Source of the DNA: Deltaproteobacteria bacterium
GTDB lineage: Bacteria > Myxococcota_A > Polyangia > Polyangiales > Ga0077539
NCBI GenBank assembly: GCA_016704445.1
Contig: JADJAE010000043.1
Location: forward strand, 1-64,000
Length of the DNA: 64,000 nt
Reading direction: 5' to 3'
The notes under the pieces are model-generated. The model did no database searches and was not told the DNA's origin. It saw only the letters and a program-made list of their open reading frames with translations. Every line of letters begins with the position of its first letter. Positions within the stretch are counted from its first letter, which is position 1. Below are positions 37,906 through 50,262 of this stretch, one piece after another. Made by a program: the position numbers and the translations under genes.

Positions 37906-39267
37906 ATGACGCACGGCATGCCTACAGGAATCAGCCTCTTTTCCGGTGGTGGAATCGGTGACCTCGCCATGCGCGCCGCCGGGATACAACTGCTCGTCGC
38001 CAATGAGCTCTTGGAGGATCGCTCTCAGGTCGTGGCGGAGAATTTCCCTGAAGCGCAAGTCGTCAGCGGTGACATTGCCGAGAAGAAGCAAGAGATCATT
38101 GATCGGACCCGGAAGCTCTTGCAAGGCAGTGCATTGGATGTCGTGTTCGCAACACCACCATGTCAGGGGATGTCGAAGAACGGTCGAGGCAAGCTCCTCA
38201 ACGGCGTCCGGAAGGGGGTAAAGCCTACGCTCGACCCCAGGAACCAACTGGTTCTGCACGCGGTCGAAATCATCAACGCACTCAAGCCAGAGCTCGTGGT
38301 TTTCGAGAACGTGCCCGAAATGGAGAACACGCTCATCACGGCGCGGGATGGGTCGATTCGCGGGATGTTGGACGTCGTCCGCGATGAACTCGGTCCGGAT
38401 TACGCGGGGCGTTGGGAGGTCGTCGAGTTCGCCGACTACGGCGTGCCCCAGCGGCGTCAGCGGCTCATCACGGTCTTCGGACGTTCACAGTCTGTTCGCG
38501 ATGCCGTCTGTCGTGGGCATTCCCTGCTCCCGGCTCGTACGCATGCGCAGTCTCCCTCCCTCTTCCAAAGGCCGTGGATCACCGTCGACGAAGCTCTCCA
38601 GGGAGTGCGTCCACTGGACGCGCGCGACCCGACGACGGCCCTATCGTCCATCCCATTCCACGTTGTGCCCGTGCTGGATGAACGGAAGTATTTCTGGGTC
38701 TCGAACACTCCTCCGGGCAAGGGTGCTTTCGACAATCAGTGTGTGAATCCTGCCTGTCGATTTCAGGCCAATCCTACCCACGGTTCACAGCACAACTCCC
38801 TAGGCATCAACCGCTCCCGCACGGACACACCTATACACTGCGTTCGCTGCGGCGCACTTCTGCCCCGGCCTTCTGTGGAACAGCACGGCCAGCCGCGATT
38901 AATGGCGGGCTTTACGAGCGCCTACAAGCGAATGCGTGGAGACATGCCGGCCAGCGCCCTCACACGCAATCTCTCCTACGCATGCAGCGATCAGAAGTTA
39001 CACCCCAGGGAGAATCGCGTCCTCTCCCTCTTTGAAGCGTTTCGACTCCACACCGTCAGTGACTTTGACTTCACATGGCGACGTGCCGACGGGAAAAAGC
39101 TATCTGACAAGACGATCCGGGAGATCATCGGAGAGAGCATTCCCCCACGCGGATTGCAGAAGATCTTCGCTCACCTCTGCTCCCTCTACCTCACGACGGT
39201 GGCGGTGAAAGCCCCGCGCGAGGGAGGGCGTCAGCGCCTGCCTCGAAAGGCACCGCTGGTCGCCTGA
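37906..39267 (+). CDS. DNA (cytosine-5) methyltransferase of type II R-M system
   Basis: A 453-residue C5 methyltransferase. Motif I is SLFSGGGIGDLAMRAAG, motif IV ATPPCQGMS (catalytic Cys), motif VI VFENVPEME, and motif VIII ADYGVPQRRQRLI. The target-recognition region includes a Cys4 zinc-ribbon-like element (QCVNPACRF...HCVRCGALL). Motif IX/X-like IPPRGLQKIF closes the protein. It protects the host from the adjacent endonuclease; the recognition sequence cannot be read from the protein. GC is lower than in surrounding genes. It overlaps the convergent endonuclease gene by 37 bp at the 3' ends. Confidence 0.93.
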   Translation: MTHGMPTGISLFSGGGIGDLAMRAAGIQLLVANELLEDRSQVVAENFPEAQVVSGDIAEKKQEIIDRTRKLLQGSALDVVFATPPCQGMSKNGRGKLLNGVRKGVKPTLDPRNQLVLHAVEIINALKPELVVFENVPEMENTLITARDGSIRGMLDVVRDELGPDYAGRWEVVEFADYGVPQRRQRLITVFGRSQSVRDAVCRGHSLLPARTHAQSPSLFQRPWITVDEALQGVRPLDARDPTTALSSIPFHVVPVLDERKYFWVSNTPPGKGAFDNQCVNPACRFQANPTHGSQHNSLGINRSRTDTPIHCVRCGALLPRPSVEQHGQPRLMAGFTSAYKRMRGDMPASALTRNLSYACSDQKLHPRENRVLSLFEAFRLHTVSDFDFTWRRADGKKLSDKTIREIIGESIPPRGLQKIFAHLCSLYLTTVAVKAPREGGRQRLPRKAPLVA

Positions 39268-40046
39268 GATGCTGGCATCGAAGTGCCCTGGTTGTAGTGA
39301 TTGAAGAACCCGCTGTACCGCCGATCATCGATCACAACGACCCAGCCGTCGTACATCTTCTTGATGCCGGGCCGCGTCATGATCGAGACCGACGTCGTGC
39401 GACCGCCTCCTTCAGTGGGAGTGACGATCTTCCCCCAGTCGCCGTAATCGAGCGAATCCGAATAGAAGACCGCCACGATGCTGGGTACCTCGTCGATGAA
39501 GTCCCAGACGATCCCGAGGAGATTGTTGGTATCGCGGTGATGAGCTTTCCAGTCGTATCCCTTCAACAGTTCGATCCGCTGATCACCGAGGTCGGGCCGC
39601 TGTTTCTGCGCCCTCCGGCACTGTTCGGGGCTGGGTACCGATCCGCACGTTGCCTTCACCTCTAGGCCCCCGGTCGCGAACGGGCTGAATGGTTTCTTGT
39701 CCCCCGCCTGTCCCCGGAGACTATCCCACAGCGATTCTCCGGATCGGTCCATCAGGAGGAGATCGGGATATCCATCCTGGTGAGGGTTCTTCCGGAACAT
39801 CCCGTCAGTCACTTTGATAAGTGATGCCGCAAACGCCTCGCCGACAAAGGAACTGAGATTCCTCATCCCAAGCAACGCAAACACATCGACCTCGAATTCC
39901 CCGAGCCTGTGCATGAGATCACGGGTCTTATGGACGGCGTCGAGAATCGAGATGACCGGGAGCGTGCCTCCCCGCGGCATGTTGGCAGCGGCGGCTTCGT
40001 TGACGACATACCGGATCTCAAATATTTCAGTCTTCTTGACCGTCAC
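39231..40046 (-). CDS. Putative type II restriction endonuclease
   Basis: A 271-residue protein starting at GTG 40046 (VTVKKTEIFEIRY). A PD-(D/E)XK-like catalytic pattern is visible: Asp in DGYPDLLLMD, then LEVKATCGS (E-x-K). LSSFVGEAFAASL upstream could supply the further Glu. No other domain is seen. Context makes the case: it is convergent with the C5 methyltransferase (37-bp 3' overlap) and overlaps the end of the controller gene by 20 bp, so controller and endonuclease form one operon. I do not recognise the specificity family. Confidence 0.78.
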   Translation of the reverse strand: MTVKKTEIFEIRYVVNEAAAANMPRGGTLPVISILDAVHKTRDLMHRLGEFEVDVFALLGMRNLSSFVGEAFAASLIKVTDGMFRKNPHQDGYPDLLLMDRSGESLWDSLRGQAGDKKPFSPFATGGLEVKATCGSVPSPEQCRRAQKQRPDLGDQRIELLKGYDWKAHHRDTNNLLGIVWDFIDEVPSIVAVFYSDSLDYGDWGKIVTPTEGGGRTTSVSIMTRPGIKKMYDGWVVVIDDRRYSGFFNHYNQGTSMPASQATSGAFRGRR

Positions 40047-40320
40047 GAATTCGTCTCACTGTCTCTTCGAGGAAGTCATCCGCGCGCACGCCAAGCCCGT
40101 GCAACAGACGCTCAAGCGAGTCGAGCGTCAGGTTGCGATGTCGACGCTCGACGCTGGAGACATAGGTCCGGTCCAAGCCCGCGAGCACGGCGAGCTCCTC
40201 CTGACTCATCGAAGCCCGCTTGCGCAGGGCCTTCAGCGTGTCAGCCACGACCTCTCGAAGACTTGGTGGCTTGGCCCGTGGCACTTCACGAGACTTCCCC
40301 ACCGCGACTTTTAGATCCAC
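40027..40320 (-). CDS. R-M controller protein (XRE-type HTH)
   Basis: A 97-residue DNA-binding protein: helix-turn-helix MSQEELAVLAGLDRTYVSSV then ERRHRNLTLDSLERLLHGL, the classic C-protein pattern. C proteins activate their own operon and time endonuclease expression so that methylation comes first. The start is GTG 40320; a basic, Pro-containing 30-residue extension precedes the HTH. Two GACT-type repeats lie at and just upstream of the start. Confidence 0.85.
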   Translation of the reverse strand: MDLKVAVGKSREVPRAKPPSLREVVADTLKALRKRASMSQEELAVLAGLDRTYVSSVERRHRNLTLDSLERLLHGLGVRADDFLEETVRRIRDGQED

Positions 40321-40332
40321 GGACTAAAGGTC
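40306..40332 (-). promoter_or_regulatory. Possible C-box of the controller/endonuclease operon
   Basis: Plus-strand repeats GACTTTTAGATC (40306-40317) and GACTAAAGGTC (40322-40332) resemble the GACT...AGTC half-sites of C-boxes and straddle GTG 40320. A TTGACC-like -35 occurs further upstream on the minus strand near 40350; the -10 is uncertain. Confidence 0.4.
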
Positions 40333-40448
40333 ACATCTCTAAAATGTGGTGGTCAACCTGCGACGGACACAACCTGTTGATCGCTCGATCGATCAGCTGG
40401 CTTGCACTCATGGCGCAACATCAAGCGCCGCAAGTGCTTGCTCGGGTT

Positions 40449-40899
40449 GCGCCTCTACGAGCCCATGCGACTGCGCCGCGGGCGCTCCGGCCTCCACGGC
40501 AGCGGGTCGCTCCACGTCGCGGGCATCCTGGCCTTCAAGGGAGAGCGCGGGCGCAACTACGCGCGCGTCTTCTCGCAGCTCGCCTCGGAGATGGAGCGGC
40601 TGCGCGAGCGCTCGAGCGTCACCGTCTACATGATCACCCACGCCGAGTGCCACGTGCCCATCGAGCTCATCCGCCGGGTGAGGGAGAGCGCCGAGCTCTG
40701 CGGCGTCTTCATGCTCCCCTCCCGCGGAACCCTCGACCTCGAGTACCTCCCCGCCCTCACCCTGCACGAGGTGGTCACCGACGCCGCGCTGAGAGACCGC
40801 TCCGAGCGCGCCAACCGGGCGCTCTCCATCGTCGAGCAGGCCTCCTCGAAGACCCCGAAGGCAGGCTCGCACCGCGTCGACGACGACGAGCTTACCTGA
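40449..40899 (+). pseudogene. 3' fragment of the VWA-protein gene (duplicate)
   Basis: Encodes the last 150 residues of the VWA protein (LYEPMRLRRGRSGLHGSGS to VDDDELT) with a handful of base changes against 37397-37847 and no start codon or promoter of its own. The sequence downstream differs from that after the full gene. It is probably the original chromosomal 3' end left behind after the insertion. Confidence 0.88.
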
Positions 40900-40927
40900 C
40901 CGGGTAAATCCGCCGCCCCCCATCGGG

Positions 40928-40933
40928 TATCGT
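40928..40933 (+). promoter_or_regulatory. -10-like hexamer TATCGT, 7 nt before GTG 40941
   Basis: TATCGT-CCGCCCC-GTG; one of the clearest cases of the leaderless pattern. Confidence 0.45.
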
Positions 40934-43180
40934 CCGCCCCGTGGAGCCCACTGCCCCGCCCCGCTGGCGCGTCGTCCTTCCGGCGCTGGTCGCCCTCCTC
41001 GCGCTCGCCCACTGGCCCCTGTTCGCAGGCCGCTCGGTGATCTTCCGCGACACCTGGCTCTGGGTGATCCCCGCGCGCGCCCTCGTCCGCGACGCCCTCC
41101 TCTCGGGCCGCCTCCCCCGCTGGAACCCCTTCGTCGGCCTCGGCTTCTCCGTCCCCTCGGAGCCCCTCTACGGCCTCTTCTACCCGCCCCACCTCGCGAC
41201 CACCCTCCCCTTCGCCGACGTCGCCTGGGGCGCATCCCTCGACGCCTGGCTCCACCTCCTGCTGGGCGCCCTCGGCTGCGCCGCGCTCGCCTCCCGCCTC
41301 GGCGCACGCTCCCTCGGCGCCGTCGTCGCAGGCCTCGCGTGGTCGCTCTCCGGCCCCACGCAGTCCACCTGGAGCCTCGGGGTCATCCTCTATGGCTCCG
41401 CGTGGATCCCGTGGTGCGCCGTCGCCGCCCATGACCTCTCGACCGCTCCGCCCGGAGCCCCGTGGCGTCGGGCCCTCCTGCTGGCGATGGTCCCGCTGGC
41501 GATGGCGCTGCTCGTGGGAGAGCCCTTCATCGCCCTCTTCGGAGCCCTCGCCGGCGTTGCGATGGCCCTCCCCTCGACGCCTCCCCGGCAGTGGCCCCGG
41601 TCGCTCGGAGCGTGGGCCCTCGCCTCCGCCGGAGCGCTCCTCCTCGCGGCCCCGACCCTCGCTCCCATGCTCGCCGGCGCGGCCAGCTCCCAGCGCGCGA
41701 CGCCCCTCAGCCGGCTCGTGGCCGAGCAGATGTCCATGCCCCCGTGGCGCCTCCTCGACCTCGGGGTGTTCGGCGGAGTGGGCCTCGCGTGGTCGCTGCG
41801 CATCGACCCTGCGGTCAACGCCCTCCTCGACCCGGCGCCGCTGTTGGAATCGATGTACCTCTTGTCCGCCGTGGTCCTCCTCGCCGCCCTCGGCCTCGGT
41901 CGCTCTCGCCCCCGCGTCGCCCTGCTCTCGCTGGCGCTGCTGGGCGTCGCTCTCTCGCTCGGCCATCACACGCCCGTGCATGGAGTCTGGCGCGTGGTGG
42001 CGCTGCCCTTCCGCTACATGCGCTCGCCCGAGAAGTACCTCGCGCTCACCACGGTGGCGGTCGCGGCCCTCGCGGGCCTCGGCGTCGACCGGCTGCTGCG
42101 AGAGCGACGCGCGGCCCTCGTCGCCACGGCCTGCGCGGCGGGCGTCTACCTCGCGCTGTGGGCGAGCGCTCGCGCGTGGATGCCCGTGGGCCTGTCGCGG
42201 GTGATCCCCCAGGGCGCCGTCTTCGGGGTGGCGTGCGCGGCGCTGCTGGCCGCGGCGGCGCTGCTGGCCCGACGACGACCGACGGCGGCGGCCGCGCTGG
42301 TGGTGGCCGCGGTGGCGCTCGACCTGGGAGAGAACGTCCGGCGCTTCCCCCGCTGGGGCGACTGGGCGGTGGCCGGACGCGAGCCCGCGATGGCGGCGGC
42401 AATGCGCTCGGTGGGACCTCGGGGCCATCCTCCGAGGCTCTACCGAAGCGACGCGCTGGAGCGTTCGAGGCGCTCCTTCGGCGAGGCGACGGGCTTCCTT
42501 CGGGAGACGATGCGGGCGAACACCAACGGGCTCTACGGGGTGGCCGAGCTCCCGGGCTACGACGTGGGCGTCCCGCTGGAGACGACCGCGCTGGTCGAGC
42601 GGCGGCGCATCGACGCGCTGCGGGTGCTGTCCGTCGACGCGGCGCTGATGCCCACCCGCTCGGGCGCTCCCCCAGCCGGGCTGCAACGCCTCTCCGAAGT
42701 GGCCCCCGGCGCGACGCTCCATCGGGTGCTCGACACGCTGCCGCGATCCTATGTGGCAAGAGAGTCGGTGGAGTTGTCGCTTGAAGGGCGCGCGCGAGCA
42801 CCTGCTCGACCCGGAGGTGGTGCGCGGGGGGCGGGTGCTGCTGCTGGGATCACAAAACACGGTCATTCCGGCGGGCACCGGGGCGAGGGCGGTGCCCTGT
42901 CGATTGGTCTCCACGGGCGACGGAGAGCGCGTGGTCGACTGTGACGCCCCCGATGGGGGATGGGCCGTGTTCATTGAACAATGGACCCGAGGGTGGAGCG
43001 CCACCGTCGATGGTCGCCCAACGGGTACGGTGCGTCAGGCCAACCTGGTGGGCCTCGCGGTGAGGCTCGGCCCGTCGGCCCGGCCGCAGCGGGTGAGGGT
43101 CTGGATCACACCCCCAGGGGAGCGCGCCGGAGCGTGGCTCGGCGCTCTCTCCTGGGGGGCGCTGTGCGCGGGCCTCTACC

Positions 43181-45763
<2,583 letters not shown>

Positions 45764-45895
45764 CGGAGTGCTCCTCGGTAGGTAATCTGCTCGTTTTGGG
45801 ATCCATAAGACCCGAACCACCGCTCCGCCTCCGTCAAGTGCGGCCCGATGAACAATCTGGCGATGGGGGACGGCGGACCCCCTCGGGAGCGGTGC

Positions 45896-45901
45896 TACCG
45901 T
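45896..45901 (+). promoter_or_regulatory. -10-like hexamer TACCGT, 9 nt before ATG 45911
   Basis: TACCGT-CCGCGCGCC-ATG decides the start at 45911 over the upstream in-frame ATG 45848, which lies before the promoter. Confidence 0.45.
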
Positions 45902-45910
45902 CCGCGCGCC

Positions 45911-47089
45911 ATGGAAAACCCCACCCAAGACCGCCCCTATCGGATCGTCGTTCTGGGGGCCACCGGGTTCACCGGTCGCCTCGTCGCCGAGTACCTCGCC
46001 CGCTCCATCGGGGCGTCGCTCCCGTGGGCGATCGCCGGCCGCAGCGTGGCGAAGCTGGAGGAGGTCCACCGCGCCCTGGTGGCCATCAACCCCGAGTGCT
46101 CGAAGGTGGGCGTGGTGCAGGCCGACGTGGGCGACGCGCCGAGCCTCGACCGCCTCGCGGCCTCGACGGCCGTGCTGCTCACCACGGTGGGCCCCTACGC
46201 CCGCCACGGGATGCCGGTGGTGCGCGCCTGCGTCGAGCAGGGGACCGACTACGTCGACATCACCGGCGAGCCTGCCTTCGTGAAGGAGACCATCGAGCGC
46301 TACCACGAGGCGGCAAAGGCGAAGGGGTTGCGCATCGTGAGCTGCTGCGGCTTCGACAGCATTCCCCACGACCTCGGTGTGCTCTACACGGTGCTGCAAT
46401 TGCCCGAAGGGGAGCCCGTCTCCATCGAGGGCATGGTGCGAGCGAAGGGCGGGGTCTCGGGCGGAACCTGGCACAGCGCCATCAACGCCTTCAGCGACCT
46501 TCGCTCTGCGATGAGCGCGGGGCGTCCCTCGAAGGAACCTCTGCCGGGTGGACGGAGGGTGCGGGCCTCGAAGGCGGGGCTCCACTTCGACAAGGCGCGC
46601 TCGGCGTGGCTGTGCCCGCTGCCGACCATCGATCCGTGGATCGTGCTTCGCAGCGCCCGGGGCCTCGACCGCTACGGCCCCGACTTCCGCTATGGGCACT
46701 TCGCGGAGGTTCGCTCGACGGCGGTGCTGCTGGGCGGCGCCGTGGGCATCGCCGGGGTCGCGGCGATGGCGCAGTTCAAGCCGACTCGCGAGTGGCTGCT
46801 GGGGCGCATCGCTCCGGGCGAGGGTCCGAGCGAGGAGGTTCGGGCGAAGGGATGGTTCACGGTGACCTTCCGGGCGAGCACCCGCTCGAAGACGATCGAG
46901 ACGCAGGTGAGCGGCGGCGAAGCGGGCTACGCGGAGACCTCGAAGATGGTGGCGGAGTCGGCGCTGTGCCTGGCGCTCGACCGGGACAGGCTGCCGCCGC
47001 ACATGGGCGTGGTGACCACGGCGATGGGGATGGGCGAGGCGCTCATCGAGCGGCTCCAGCGCGCGGGCATCGTCTTCAGGGTGCTGTGA
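45911..47089 (+). CDS. Saccharopine dehydrogenase-like oxidoreductase
   Basis: A 392-residue protein of the saccharopine dehydrogenase / trans-acting enoyl reductase group. An N-terminal Rossmann fold starts IVVLGATGFTGRLVAEYLAR; TVGPYARHGMPVVRACVEQG and VDITGEPAFV are signature segments. A hydrophobic patch (AVLLGGAVGIAGVAAMAQF) near residue 280 may associate with membranes. Substrate unknown; homologues act on lipid or polyketide precursors. The 3' end overlaps the convergent TPR gene by 14 bp. Confidence 0.87.
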   Translation: MENPTQDRPYRIVVLGATGFTGRLVAEYLARSIGASLPWAIAGRSVAKLEEVHRALVAINPECSKVGVVQADVGDAPSLDRLAASTAVLLTTVGPYARHGMPVVRACVEQGTDYVDITGEPAFVKETIERYHEAAKAKGLRIVSCCGFDSIPHDLGVLYTVLQLPEGEPVSIEGMVRAKGGVSGGTWHSAINAFSDLRSAMSAGRPSKEPLPGGRRVRASKAGLHFDKARSAWLCPLPTIDPWIVLRSARGLDRYGPDFRYGHFAEVRSTAVLLGGAVGIAGVAAMAQFKPTREWLLGRIAPGEGPSEEVRAKGWFTVTFRASTRSKTIETQVSGGEAGYAETSKMVAESALCLALDRDRLPPHMGVVTTAMGMGEALIERLQRAGIVFRVL

Positions 47090-48944
47090 TGCGGTGCTCG
47101 GTGATACCCGCGTTGCTCGGACCGTGTTCGAGGGCCCGCGGCGGGCGGCGGCCGACCTGCCGGCGGATCTCGGCAGCCCGATCGGCGTGCGTGCGCGCCT
47201 CCTCGCGACGTCCGAGGGACCGCGCCGCGGCGGAGAGCCGCAGGAGGGCCTCGATCTCCTCCTCGACGTAGCGGGTGCGATCGGCGATGGAGAGCGCGTC
47301 GCGGGCGGCGTCATAGCGGGTGAGGTCGATGTCGGCGGCGGGGGGGAGCGCCGCGATGGCGATGAGGAGACGGAAGCGCTCGTGGATGAGCCCCTCGGCC
47401 TCGACGGAGGCGAGCGCGCCCTGGAGGGTGCGCAGCGCTGAAGAGACGTCGCCGCGGGTGACGAGGAGGCGGGCCTCCAGGCGACGGATGCGCCCGAGGC
47501 CATAGAGTGAGCGGAAGTCGGCGTCCTCGGCGGCCCAGGCGTCGCGCGCGACGGAGAGAGCGGCCCCGGCGGCGGGGAGATCGTGGTGGGCGAAGGCGCG
47601 CTCGGCGCGGTCGAGGAAGCGGTTCATGCGATCGAGGGGCAGGAGCTTGTCGTCGGGGATGGAGCGCGAATCAGTCCCTCGCCCCCTGGCCTTCGCTTGC
47701 GCACGTAGCGACGCCGCTTCATCTCGCAGGCCGATCGCCTGATAGAGATTCGCAGCGAGGCGCTGCACGATGGACGTCATCGCCTCCGCCTGCATCTGTG
47801 CGAAGTACCAGACGGCGCCGTGGAGCCTGCACAACGCGTCGAAGGTTTCTCCGGACTCCTGCGCCATCAACCCTGCGTGATAGTCCAGGAACGCAAGGTC
47901 TGTGAGCGCAGCATGATCACGTTGAACCCCACTTACTGAGCTGACCTGCGCCAGTGACTCCATGACCCGCGCTGCTTGCAAACGCCCCCGGTCGAGGCAG
48001 TCACCGGCGAGATTCAACAGGGCCGATGGGTCCGACATTGCCACTGCCGCGAAGCGACCCATTCGGGAGTCGGCTTCCATACGATGACGCATGACCACCG
48101 CACTGGTGACATCGGCGCTCTGCCAGATGGGATCGGCGGCGTACTTCTCGATGGTCTCTCGAAAGTCAGCGCTCTGCCTTCTCGGATGGAAATAGAGAAG
48201 AAGGCTCAGTGTTCGATGAAGCGGCTCATCGCCGATGGCGGGATCCTGATGGACCAGCGCTTCTGCCTCGCGCAGGTATCGCTGAGTTCGCGGCATCAGC
48301 CCAAGCTCGGCCGCCGCCTGGGCCGCGTCGAGGAGCGCGCCCAACCGCGTCGCCCCCGACGCCCACTTCAGCCGCCCCTCCGCCTCCCGCAGTTGCACCC
48401 GATATCGCGTGCTCGCCTTCGTCGCGACCGCCCTCCTCCGGGCCGCCTCCACGAAGTCGGCGCTCCCCGGCATCCACGCCACCGAGCGTCGGTATGCCCA
48501 TATGTCCGGCATCCACTCTGTCAGGTCGGGCACCCGTCCGAGCGTCGTCCAGAGCACCACCCGCCAGCCTCGCCCCGGCGCGATCTCGCGCCCGACGTTG
48601 AGCCGTCGCAGCAGCTCCACCGGGTGCCGCCCTGGCGCCTCGTCCTCCCCGGTCGCCACCACCGGGAGCTCGACCACCATCACCAGCGACGCCGCCTTCT
48701 TCGCTCGCAGCGCCTTTGCCCCCAGGGTGCGCCACGGGCCCGGTTCGTCCGCCGACAGCCGCACCGCCAGCACGTCGGTCCCCTCCAGCTCGCGCCGTAG
48801 CAGCGCCAGCACCGCGCGCCGCACGCCCGCGTCGGCGCCCACCGCGATCCAGTACCCGCCCGAGCGCGCCTCCCGAAGCTCCTCGGCCAGCGCGAGCGCC
48901 TCGCGCCGGTGTGGATACGCGAGCCGTACCACCCGCCCTGCCAT
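47076..48944 (-). CDS. TPR protein with degenerate P-loop-like head
   Basis: A 622-residue protein. Residues 1-165 resemble the ATPase-like head of bacterial STAND/NTPase-TPR proteins: WIAVGADAGVRRAVLALL where a P-loop would sit (but no GKT/S), LVMVVELP as a possible Walker B strand, then ELLRRLNVGREI, VVLWTTLGRV and EWMPDIWAYRRSVAW, matching the widespread 'APDfWswRs' segment. Residues 200-600 are helical repeats of TPR type (LGALLDAAQAAAELGLMPRT; FLDRAERAFAHHDLPAAGAA; ALLRLSAAARSLGRREEARTH). It lies 65 bp downstream of an AAA ATPase and in line with a Septu pair. Start ATG 48944; an upstream ORF extension to 49037 overlaps the ATPase and is rejected. Function unknown; a sensor or effector role in defence is inference. 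Confidence 0.72.
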   Translation of the reverse strand: MAGRVVRLAYPHRREALALAEELREARSGGYWIAVGADAGVRRAVLALLRRELEGTDVLAVRLSADEPGPWRTLGAKALRAKKAASLVMVVELPVVATGEDEAPGRHPVELLRRLNVGREIAPGRGWRVVLWTTLGRVPDLTEWMPDIWAYRRSVAWMPGSADFVEAARRRAVATKASTRYRVQLREAEGRLKWASGATRLGALLDAAQAAAELGLMPRTQRYLREAEALVHQDPAIGDEPLHRTLSLLLYFHPRRQSADFRETIEKYAADPIWQSADVTSAVVMRHRMEADSRMGRFAAVAMSDPSALLNLAGDCLDRGRLQAARVMESLAQVSSVSGVQRDHAALTDLAFLDYHAGLMAQESGETFDALCRLHGAVWYFAQMQAEAMTSIVQRLAANLYQAIGLRDEAASLRAQAKARGRGTDSRSIPDDKLLPLDRMNRFLDRAERAFAHHDLPAAGAALSVARDAWAAEDADFRSLYGLGRIRRLEARLLVTRGDVSSALRTLQGALASVEAEGLIHERFRLLIAIAALPPAADIDLTRYDAARDALSIADRTRYVEEEIEALLRLSAAARSLGRREEARTHADRAAEIRRQVGRRPPRALEHGPSNAGITEHRITAP

Positions 48945-49009
48945 CAGGGCCTGCGGTACTCCGCGGCCAGGGTGTCCTCGATGAGGCCCTCCTCGACCTT
49001 GCGTCGCCG

Positions 49010-50164
49010 CTAGCTCTCGCGGTTGGTGGCGACCCACTCCGCGACGTCCTTCGCGATCAACGGATTGACCGCGTACCAGGGCTTCCCGTTCACGTACTCG
49101 ACCACATGGAGCGAGTCGAGCAACGGCCAGAACGGGTCGTCCAGCCGATGCAACAGGTCGACGAACTTCAACCCACGACGGATCTTCTCGCTCTGCGCCG
49201 TCGTCAGATAGTCGATGGCGAGGCGCCGCGATCCCTCCTCCAGCGCCTTCACGTCGAGCCGAGCCGCGCCCAGCTCCCGAGCGCGCGTGAAGCCCGCCTT
49301 CAGGATGCGAACGAACTCCCTCGGGATCCCAGCGCTCAGCCGCGCCGCCTCGTCGATCGTCGCGTCTCCATCCAACAGCTTCGGATCGACCAGCCTGGCC
49401 GCCATCTTCCGGAAGAACACCTGCGCCTCTGGCAGCACGCGCTTGCGATCGCCCGGTGCGATCACCTTCACGTTGGGCAGCACCGTACGCTCGTCCGCCG
49501 AGGCCACCGCCGCGAAGCGCGCGTCGAAGTGCAACCAGTAGGGGAAGGTGAAGACCGCCGCCGCGTTGAGCGACAGCAGCGTCGATCCGCCGCGGATGAA
49601 CAGCGCGTCCGTCTCCGTCGACGAGGCGTACTTGTCTCCATCATCGACCAGCAACAGCACCCGACGCGGCTGATGACTGCGATCGAGCGGGGCGGGCCGC
49701 GGGTGCCTTCTCGCCCAGCAGCGGCAGCCAGTCGCGCAGCCGGGTCGTCAAGGCAGCCGGCAGACCCGCGACCGCCTGCTCGGAGTGGAGATCCTTCTTC
49801 GACAGCTCGTGGGCCACGGCGCCCGCGATCACCAGCAGCAGGAGCCGGACGTCCGCGGCCCCGACGGGCAGCGTCTCCGTGGCGCGCACCACCACCGGGA
49901 GATAGTGCGTACGCGTCCAGCGGTGATCGCGGATGCGCCGGAGGGCCATGGACTTCCCGGCGCCCTTCTGCCCGGTGACGAACGCGCGCTCTGGCAGCGT
50001 CGAGTACTCGAAGCGCTCGATCAGCCGCTCGGCGGGGTCGTCGTGGCCGCGCTCCACTGGGACATGACCTGCTCGAAGGTCGGCAGGTCGTGGCCCTCGT
50101 ACCAGGCCGTCTCGTTGGGCCGGAGCCAGAGGTGGATGGCATCGAGCACGGTGGTCGCAGGCAT
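49010..50164 (-). CDS. AAA/STAND-like ATPase, frameshifted twice
   Basis: About 385 residues when joined, from ATG 50164 (MPATTVLDAIHLWLRPNETA, then WYEGHDLPTFEQVMSQW). Walker A is VTGQKGAGKSMALRRIR, Walker B VLLLVDDGDKY with FIRGGSTLLSLNAAAVFTFP after it. The C-terminus has an AAA-lid-like helical part (LSAGIPREFVRILKAGFTRA). The frame breaks at about 50038-50048 and again at about 49681-49700, each by one base. This resembles KAP/ORC-like P-loop ATPases that act as switches in conflict systems. It sits 98 bp after ptuB and 65 bp before the TPR gene, same strand. Whether it is intact in the organism depends on those indels. Confidence 0.68.
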
Positions 50165-50262
50165 TCGGTCGATGGGTCTCCTGGGCGCGATGATGGGACG
50201 GCGGTCCCTCTGACACAACGTTCGCGCACGAGGGCGGGTGGGTGCGCTACCCGTGGGCACCG

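Larger units (their letters stand above)
37397..40899 (+). mobile_element. Restriction-modification island with 451-bp flanking duplication
   Basis: Direct copies 37397-37847 and 40449-40899 (constant offset 3052, no indels, roughly 98% identical by eye) bracket the methyltransferase, endonuclease and controller genes. The intervening 2.6 kb is clearly less GC-rich than both flanks. No integrase or transposase is present. The layout fits single-crossover integration of a circular molecule carrying the 3' end of the VWA gene from a relative. Confidence 0.75.

Noticed and set aside
40346..40633. ORF joining R-M flank to the VWA fragment
   Set aside because: Different frame from the VWA remnant, no motif, no promoter.
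45764..45840. Heat-shock promoter for clpB
   Set aside because: CTTGAC and a CTTATGG stretch are present on the minus strand, but the spacing is too long for a sigma-32-type promoter, and no CIRCE repeat was seen.
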